From NCBI GenBank assembly GCA_900545835.1, contig URBB01000076.1, positions 1-10,457 on the forward strand: a DNA stretch of 10,457 nucleotides, given 5' to 3'. Source of the DNA: an uncultured Collinsella sp. Lineage in GTDB: Bacteria > Actinomycetota > Coriobacteriia > Coriobacteriales > Coriobacteriaceae. The notes beneath the pieces are model-generated. The model searched no databases and was not told the DNA's origin. It saw nothing but the letters and a program-made list of their open reading frames with translations. Shown piece after piece: positions 5,609 to 10,457 of this stretch; positions within the stretch are counted from its first letter, which is position 1, and each line of letters begins with the position of its first letter. Position numbers and translations under genes: made by a program.

Positions 5609-6956
5609 ACTCCACAACATGACCGATAAGCTCATAGCAGAAGCTATCGGTAAACTCGACGGTCAGAATATCGCCCACGGACGCCTCGCTGGCGTCCAGA
5701 TGCACCGCGCCATCGGAATCGGGCGCCTGGAACCAAGCATGGCCGATCAGCTCGGCGCCATCCTCGGTCTCTTCGATACCGTCGACGATTACCTGGGCGC
5801 GCTCGCCCACATGTGCGGAGGTGGCGGCAAAACCGAGCGACTCGGCCAGGTCCATGGCCTCCTGGGCGCGCTCGAGCTTAACCTCCTCATCGACCTGGCC
5901 CTCCATCTCGGCGGCCAGGCTGCCTTCCTCACGCGAGTAGGCAAAGACACTCGTGTAGTCAAAGCCGACGGTGTCCATAAAGTCGATAAGGTCGCGGAAC
6001 TCGTCGTCGGTCTCGGTCGGGAAGCCGACCATGGCCGTGGAACGGATCACGATGCCGGGGATACGCTCACGCAGATCGCGGAACAGGTCCTCGAGCTCCT
6101 GGCGTGAACCGGAGCGGCGCATAGCCTTAAGGATGCGAGCATCGCAGTGCTGCACGGGGATATCGATATAGGGCAGCACCTCGGGCGTATCACGAATGGT
6201 CTCAATGAGCTCGTCGGTCATGCCCTCGGGCTGCAGGTAGAGCACACGGACCCAGACGTTGTGCGGGCGCACGGCCTCGGCGACGGCACGCAGCAGCTGC
6301 GCCAGATTGCGCGACGAGCCCTCAACGACGTCCTCATCGGCAAAGTCGGTACCCCAGATGCCCGTGTCCTGGCCGATCAGCACGATCTCACGCACGCCGC
6401 CGGCAACCAGGTCGCGCACCTCGGAGATAATGCTCTCGGCATTGCGCGAGTGATAGCGGCCGCGGATGTAGGGAATCATGCAGAAGCTGCAGAAGCGGTT
6501 GCAGCCATCGGAAATCTTGACGTAGGCGACAGCACCCTCGACGGTACGTTTGACCTGCGGGATATAGGCTGCAATCTCACGCTCGACACCCAGCACGCCA
6601 TCGATGACCGCCACGATGCCGTCTTCCTCGTCGGCCTTCACAAAGGCAGCGACCTCGGGCAGCTCATCAGGCAGGTCATCGCCATAGCGCGACGGCACGC
6701 AGCCGCACATGACGATGGGGCAAGAACGAACGCCGTCCTGAACCTCGTTGGCGAGCTCGAGCGTGGTCTCGATGCTCTCGGACGTTGCGGAGGCGAGGAA
6801 CGAGCATGTATTGACGATGGCGATATCGGCGTCCTGCGGGTCGAATGCCTCCTCGTAGCCTGCGGCGGTCAAAAGAGAACGCATGCGGTCGGTGTCAACC
6901 TCGTTCTTAGCGCACCCGAGGGTGATGTAGAGCACGGAGCCCAACGGTGTATCCAT
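5607..6956 (-). CDS. rimO: Ribosomal protein uS12 methylthiotransferase RimO
   Basis: 449 residues, the usual RimO length. This radical-SAM enzyme adds a methylthio group to a conserved aspartate of ribosomal protein S12. Three parts are visible. The N-terminal UPF0004 domain has cluster cysteines C15 (LGCAKNEVDTD), C51 (NTCSF) and C86 (CGC). The radical SAM core has C152-x3-C156-x2-C159 in SDGCNRFCSFCMIPYIRGRYHSR style sequence. A C-terminal TRAM domain spans about 383-449. The LGCAKNEVD start and ISDGCNRFCSFC favour RimO over the tRNA enzyme MiaB. The ATG at 6956 has AAGGA 12 bases upstream, a rather long spacing, but no better start is seen. It follows yajQ by 27 bases. Confidence 0.95.
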   Translation of the reverse strand: MDTPLGSVLYITLGCAKNEVDTDRMRSLLTAAGYEEAFDPQDADIAIVNTCSFLASATSESIETTLELANEVQDGVRSCPIVMCGCVPSRYGDDLPDELPEVAAFVKADEEDGIVAVIDGVLGVEREIAAYIPQVKRTVEGAVAYVKISDGCNRFCSFCMIPYIRGRYHSRNAESIISEVRDLVAGGVREIVLIGQDTGIWGTDFADEDVVEGSSRNLAQLLRAVAEAVRPHNVWVRVLYLQPEGMTDELIETIRDTPEVLPYIDIPVQHCDARILKAMRRSGSRQELEDLFRDLRERIPGIVIRSTAMVGFPTETDDEFRDLIDFMDTVGFDYTSVFAYSREEGSLAAEMEGQVDEEVKLERAQEAMDLAESLGFAATSAHVGERAQVIVDGIEETEDGAELIGHAWFQAPDSDGAVHLDASEASVGDILTVEFTDSFCYELIGHVVE

Positions 6957-6983
6957 GTTGGAGAGCGGTCCTTTCGATTGATA

Positions 6984-7481
6984 TTAGCGGTAGTTGGTGA
7001 ACTGCAGCGGCTGGCCGTAGTCCTGGTCGCGCAGGAACTGAATCACGGTCTGCAACGCGTCCTTCGAAGCAGAGGAAACACGCAGCTTGTCGGCCTCGAT
7101 GGTCACCTTGACCTTGAGCTTTTGGTCCTTGATGTCCTTGTTGATCTTCTTGGCGGTCGCCTGGTCGATACCCTCGACGATATGGCCGAGCACGCGCACG
7201 GTGCCGCCCGATGCCGCCTGCGGAGCATCCCACGAGACAGCCTTGAGGTCGATGCCGCGCTTGATGAGCTTGGAGCTCAGCACGTCGACAATCTGTTTGG
7301 AGACAAAGTCGGCCGGGGCGTTGATCGTAAAGAGCTTGTCGCCCTTCGAAAGCTCAATCGTAGCGCCGGAATCCTTAAGGTCATAGCGCTGGGAAATCTC
7401 GCGCGTGGTCTGCTGGAAGGCGTTGTCGACCTCTTGCATGTTGACCTCGGACACGACGTCGAAGCTGGAATCTTTAGCCAT
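6984..7481 (-). CDS. yajQ: YajQ family nucleotide-binding protein (UPF0234)
   Basis: 165 residues, the normal length of the family. It starts AKDSSFDVVSEVNMQEVDNA and carries the family stretches QRYDLKDSGATIEL (32-45), VSWDAP (83-88) and the C-terminal LRDQDYGQPLQFTNYR region (149-165). It is a soluble two-domain ferredoxin-like fold. Some members bind cyclic di-GMP and act with transcription factors, others bind tRNA or GTP; the ligand here cannot be told from sequence. The ATG is preceded at six bases by AAAGGA (7493-7488). Gaps of 26 bases before and 27 after place it inside the operon between the rodZ-like gene and rimO, an insertion relative to the Bacillus order. Confidence 0.93.
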   Translation of the reverse strand: MAKDSSFDVVSEVNMQEVDNAFQQTTREISQRYDLKDSGATIELSKGDKLFTINAPADFVSKQIVDVLSSKLIKRGIDLKAVSWDAPQAASGGTVRVLGHIVEGIDQATAKKINKDIKDQKLKVKVTIEADKLRVSSASKDALQTVIQFLRDQDYGQPLQFTNYR

Positions 7482-7507
7482 GATGTTTCCTTTCGCGTAC
7501 GAGCGGC

Positions 7508-8971
7508 TTAGTAGCTATCGTACGAATAGTCGGTAGAATCGGTGGGCGTTTGACCGTCAGTTGCGGTAACGGCACCATCCGTGGACTGGGCATCGGTACC
7601 GTCGGAGGTGTCGGTACCATCGGTGGTGTCGGTACCATCGGTGGTGTCGGTACCATCAGAACTTTCACCATTCGCGGAATCAGTCGTCTCCTTCTTGGGA
7701 ACGGTGATCGTCACACGCGCCACGCCCGAGGTCTTGGTATCGTAACGGACCTTTTCACCGTTCTTGGTAACGGTGACATCGGAAGGCTTGGACGTGGTGA
7801 TCTCGATCGAGGACTCGGGCGTGTACTCCTGCTCAAAGGGGCCAGTCGCCTGGGCGCCATAGACCGACTTGCCGTCGACCTTGACCTCAATCCACGCGGT
7901 CTTTCCCTTGGCAACGGAGACCTTGACCTTCGTGACCTCGTTCTCTTCCTTCTTGGCCGTCTTGGTGGCGTCCGAATCGGTCGACTCATCCGTCGCCTCA
8001 TCGGTATCTTCGTCCTCGTCGACCGTTTCGGTCTTCTTAGAAGACTTCTTGGTCGTCGTCTTGGTGGCAACGGGCGTCTCGGGCGTCGACTCGGGCGCCG
8101 AGGAGCCGCAGCCACGCAGGAGCACCACGATGAGCACGATCAGCAGCAGCGCCACGGCGCCGATGCCGGCGTAGACGATACGCGGATCGAGCCCGTTGTT
8201 TTGAGGAGTACGTGATCCGCCGCGTCCACGACTGGAACTGCTGCGGCCGCCTCCCTGAGGCATACGACCACGATTGCTATCGGAACGGCCGCGATAGCCA
8301 CGCTGGCCCGAACGCGGAGCCGAGGAGCGCTGGCCATACGGCTGTGATTGAGAGCGAAGACGCGGCGTCACCTGCGTGGTATCGGCATCCGCATAGCCAC
8401 CGCGAGAGCGTCCCGTAGAGGCACCACGGTAACCGCGATCGGAATAGCCGCCGTCGCCGTAGCCGGCACGAGGGTCACGCGCCACGCCGCGAGCAGCGGG
8501 AAGCGCACGGTCCTCGGGCATCGGCGTACTGCGGAACCGGTCACGCTGTGAGCGAATTTCCTCGCCCGAACCCGTCTCGGTAATATAACCGGCCTGCTGA
8601 GGACGCTGTCCATAGCGGGTCGAACGACCGCCCTGAACCATCAGGAAGCGCCCGTTATCGACCGAGGAACGCGAATTGACGTAGCCAGCGGCGTCCTGAA
8701 AACGACCGCCCTGCTGCGACGTCTCGCGCTCATATGCCATCAGATCGTCAAAGTAGGCATTGACGACCTCGCGCGGATTGAGGCCCAAAAAGCGAGCATA
8801 GCTCGAAATCATGCCCTGCGCATAGCCGCGCGGCGGCATCGAAGCAAAGTTACCGGTCTCGAAAAACTCGATGATCTGCGGCCTGATTTTGATGGTGTTG
8901 GCGACTTGCTGAATGGAAAGGCCCATTCGGCGACGCTGCTCGAGCAGCATGTCACCAAAGCGTGCAGCCAT
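7508..8971 (-). CDS. RodZ-like membrane protein with N-terminal helix-turn-helix
   Basis: 487 residues. Residues 4-75 form the HTH_25 helix-turn-helix (LLEQRRRMGLSIQQVANTIKIRPQIIEFFETG) of RodZ and Bacillus YmfM. In RodZ this domain binds MreB rather than DNA. Residues ~86-260 are a low-complexity cytoplasmic linker rich in Arg, Gly, Ser, Gln and Tyr. A membrane helix follows at ~266-285. The outer part has an acidic Thr/Asp/Glu-rich stretch (~296-345), a beta-rich DUF4115-like domain (~347-426) and a Thr/Asp/Gly tail with four 6-residue repeats (438-461). The start ATG overlaps the ftsK stop by one base (TGATG), with GGAGG (8982-8978) six bases upstream, so translation is coupled. The role is probably cell shape or division-site organisation. 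The name rodZ is withheld because the long linker differs from studied members. Confidence 0.88.
   Translation of the reverse strand: MAARFGDMLLEQRRRMGLSIQQVANTIKIRPQIIEFFETGNFASMPPRGYAQGMISSYARFLGLNPREVVNAYFDDLMAYERETSQQGGRFQDAAGYVNSRSSVDNGRFLMVQGGRSTRYGQRPQQAGYITETGSGEEIRSQRDRFRSTPMPEDRALPAARGVARDPRAGYGDGGYSDRGYRGASTGRSRGGYADADTTQVTPRLRSQSQPYGQRSSAPRSGQRGYRGRSDSNRGRMPQGGGRSSSSRGRGGSRTPQNNGLDPRIVYAGIGAVALLLIVLIVVLLRGCGSSAPESTPETPVATKTTTKKSSKKTETVDEDEDTDEATDESTDSDATKTAKKEENEVTKVKVSVAKGKTAWIEVKVDGKSVYGAQATGPFEQEYTPESSIEITTSKPSDVTVTKNGEKVRYDTKTSGVARVTITVPKKETTDSANGESSDGTDTTDGTDTTDGTDTSDGTDAQSTDGAVTATDGQTPTDSTDYSYDSY
7589..7660 (-). repeat. Four tandem 18-bp repeats in the rodZ-like gene tail
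   Basis: Units begin at 7589, 7607, 7625 and 7643 on the + strand. The middle two are identical (ggtgtcggtaccatcggt), the last differs in three end bases and the first is more diverged. Each encodes a six-residue unit of the type TDGTDT (residues 438-461), so changes in copy number keep the frame. All units contain GGTACC. Confidence 0.92.
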
Positions 8972-10410
8972 CAGAATCCTCCAAACTCACGATCTTCACG
9001 TGCCATCTCGGCGTCGACAGATTCCAGCGCGGCAAGCCCCTCCTCGTCCAGCAGGACCTCGCGCGGCTTGGAACCGTCGGGCGGACCGACGACACCCTTT
9101 TCTTCCAGCATGTCCATAATACGCCCGGCGCGCGCATAGCCAACCTTCAGACGACGTTGCAGGCCAGATGTGGAGCCAAGCTGCGATTCCACCACAATAT
9201 GGGCGGCTTCCCAAATGAGAGGATCATCGTCTTGCGGCTCGGCTACTCCGGTGCGGACAATACCGCCGCCACCCGCCATGGACATGGAAGCGGGCGCCAC
9301 GGCAGACAGGATCTCCTCGTGGTAGTCGGGCTCGCTCTGCGACTTGACGAACTCGACAATCTCGTTGATTTCGTCATCCGAGACAAAGCAGCCCTGGATA
9401 CGGCGAGGCTTGCCCCAGTCGACCTTGGAGAACAGCATGTCGCCCAAACCAGTGAGCTTTTCGGCGCCCATCTGATCAATGATGACGCGCGAGTCGATAC
9501 CCGTGGCGACGTTAAAGGCGATGCGGTTGGTGATGTTAGCCTTGATAAGGCCCGTCACCACGTTGGAGCTCGGGCGCTGCGTGGCCACGATAAGGTGGAT
9601 ACCGGCGGCACGGCCCAGCTGAGCAATACGCACGATCGAGGCCTCGACATCCTTACCGGCGACCATCATCAGGTCCGAGAGCTCGTCGATGATGATGACC
9701 AGGTAGGGCATCTTTTGCGGCGGATTATCGTAATGCTCAAACTCGCCGGCGGCCTGCTTTTCGTTGTAGGTCGAGATCTTACGCACGTTGAGACGCTCGA
9801 AGACCTTCAGGCGACGCTCCATCTCGGACACGGCCCATTGCAGAGCGCTCGCGGCCTGCTTGGGCTCGGTCACCACGGGCACATAGAGATGCGGCAAACC
9901 GTTATAGCCCGCAAGCTCGACGCGCTTGGGGTCGACCATGATCAGGCGAACGTCCTCGGGAAGCGCGCGCATGAGCAAGGTCGTGATGATGGAGTTGATC
10001 ATGACCGACTTACCGGAACCCGTGGTACCGGCGATCAGCAGGTGGGGCATCTTGGCGAGGTCGGCGACGACCGGCGTACCCTCGGCATCGCGACCGATGG
10101 CCAGCTCGAGCGGACCGCCCTTCACATAGGGAAGCACGTCGCCCAGGTTGACGTTCTGGCGCTTGCGATTGGGGATCTCGATACCCACGAGCGACGTGCC
10201 GGGGATCGGGGCAAAGATACGAACCGACTGAGCTGCGAGCGAAAGCGCGATATCGTCCTCGAGGCTCGAAATCTTGCTCACGCGCTCGCCCTCGCCAGGT
10301 TGCAGCTTAAAGGTCGTCACCGTGGGGCCGGCGATCCAGCCGACCACGCGGGCGCTGCGGCCAAACTCAAGCAGGGTCGACTGCAGCGACTCGGCAGTTT
10401 GCTCCAGCTC
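8971..10410 (-). CDS. ftsK: DNA translocase FtsK/SpoIIIE, 5' end missing
   Basis: 479 genuine C-terminal residues; the membrane part and N-terminal linker lie beyond the adapter junction. FtsK is a hexameric ATPase that pumps chromosomal DNA through the closing septum. Numbered from the first genuine residue: the alpha domain before ~100, then the beta RecA-like motor with Walker A GTTGSGKS (128-135), MVDPKRVEL (158-166), Walker B VIIIDE (238-243) and ATQRPSSNVVTG (276-287). The gamma winged-helix DNA-reading domain (~395-465) has LQRRLKVGYARAGRIMDMLE. All motor motifs are intact. The stop overlaps the next start by one base (TGATG). The apparent N-terminal MYKRQ is adapter-derived. FtsK and SpoIIIE cannot be told apart here; a sporulation role is unlikely if the host is a Coriobacterium. 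Confidence 0.96.
   Translation of the reverse strand, partial: ELEQTAESLQSTLLEFGRSARVVGWIAGPTVTTFKLQPGEGERVSKISSLEDDIALSLAAQSVRIFAPIPGTSLVGIEIPNRKRQNVNLGDVLPYVKGGPLELAIGRDAEGTPVVADLAKMPHLLIAGTTGSGKSVMINSIITTLLMRALPEDVRLIMVDPKRVELAGYNGLPHLYVPVVTEPKQAASALQWAVSEMERRLKVFERLNVRKISTYNEKQAAGEFEHYDNPPQKMPYLVIIIDELSDLMMVAGKDVEASIVRIAQLGRAAGIHLIVATQRPSSNVVTGLIKANITNRIAFNVATGIDSRVIIDQMGAEKLTGLGDMLFSKVDWGKPRRIQGCFVSDDEINEIVEFVKSQSEPDYHEEILSAVAPASMSMAGGGGIVRTGVAEPQDDDPLIWEAAHIVVESQLGSTSGLQRRLKVGYARAGRIMDMLEEKGVVGPPDGSKPREVLLDEEGLAALESVDAEMAREDREFGGF
8978..8982 (-). promoter_or_regulatory. Ribosome binding site of the rodZ-like gene
   Basis: GGAGG within the last codons of ftsK, six bases before the ATG that overlaps the ftsK stop (TGATG). 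It fixes this ATG as the start and shows coupled translation. Confidence 0.85.
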
Positions 10411-10457
10411 CTGTCTCTTATACACATCTCCGAGCCCACGAGACCGGAGCCTATCTC
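10411..10457 (+). other. Nextera adapter, index and P7 tail, not genomic
   Basis: Bases 10411-10429 are the Tn5 mosaic end ctgtctcttatacacatct. Bases 10430-10444 complete the Nextera read-2 adapter, the next eight (cggagcct) have the position of an i7 index, and atctc is the start of the P7 flow-cell sequence. From memory the index resembles one in the Nextera XT set. Genomic sequence ends at 10410. On the minus strand the adapter supplies the false start MYKRQ to FtsK. Confidence 0.98.

Noticed and set aside
6147..7511. A 454-codon open frame on the + strand across rimO and yajQ
   Set aside because: It lies antisense to two well-recognised genes and the gap between them, has no recognisable domain or good ribosome binding site, and such long antisense frames are common in GC-rich DNA.
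8100..8120. Lipobox-like cysteine (LLRGC) after the membrane helix of the RodZ-like protein
   Set aside because: The helix is internal, not an N-terminal signal peptide, and Arg replaces the small residue expected in the lipobox.
7550..8215. A 221-codon glycine/leucine-rich frame on the + strand
   Set aside because: It is antisense to the repetitive tail of the RodZ-like gene and its repeats are the mirror of the TDGTDT units.

Overview
This window is a conserved housekeeping region of a Gram-positive, high-GC bacterium, read entirely from the minus strand. From + to - coordinates reversed, the gene order is ftsK (3' part) - rodZ-like HTH protein - yajQ - rimO - pgsA - pncC (cinA C-terminal type) // recA - recX // rny - GHKL/MutL-like ATPase (5' part). 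The core order ftsK-HTH-pgsA-cinA-recA-(recX)-rny is well known from Firmicutes and Actinobacteria. The protein texts, GC-rich codon use and the Gram-positive type LexA box fit the Coriobacteriia, most like Collinsella or a close relative from gut. That assignment is an inference from memory and was not searched.

Both ends are not genomic. Bases 1-28 are the end of an Illumina Nextera (Tn5) adapter. Bases 10411-10457 are the opposite Nextera adapter plus an index and the start of the P7 tail. Real DNA is therefore 29-10410, and both end genes are cut at the adapter junctions. Naive translation adds false residues to each: LSLIHI at the end of the ATPase and MYKRQ at the start of FtsK.

Right part (10410 to 4384): six tightly packed genes (one overlaps, the other gaps are 9-27 nt) form one apparent operon for chromosome translocation (FtsK), cell shape or envelope (RodZ-like), a nucleotide-binding YajQ protein, ribosomal protein S12 methylthiolation (RimO), phosphatidylglycerol phosphate synthesis (PgsA) and NMN deamidation (PncC). 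It closes with a strong stem-loop just after pncC.

Middle (4383 to 2306): recA has its own promoter. A perfect LexA box (CGAAC-N4-GTTCG) fills the spacer between -35 and -10, so recA-recX is an SOS unit. Further upstream lies an unexplained series of CCAAA elements repeating every ~11 bp.

Left part (2305 to 29): rny, encoding the membrane-anchored RNase Y, has its own good promoter and a ~160-nt structured leader. It is translationally coupled (1-nt gap) to an ATPase of GHKL fold whose motifs resemble MutL. The function of that ATPase is unknown to me.

I see no mobile element, CRISPR array, tRNA, rRNA or defence system. The points most worth following are the phased repeats upstream of recA, the rny-coupled MutL-like ATPase, the RG-rich disordered linker in the RodZ-like protein, and the rny leader.
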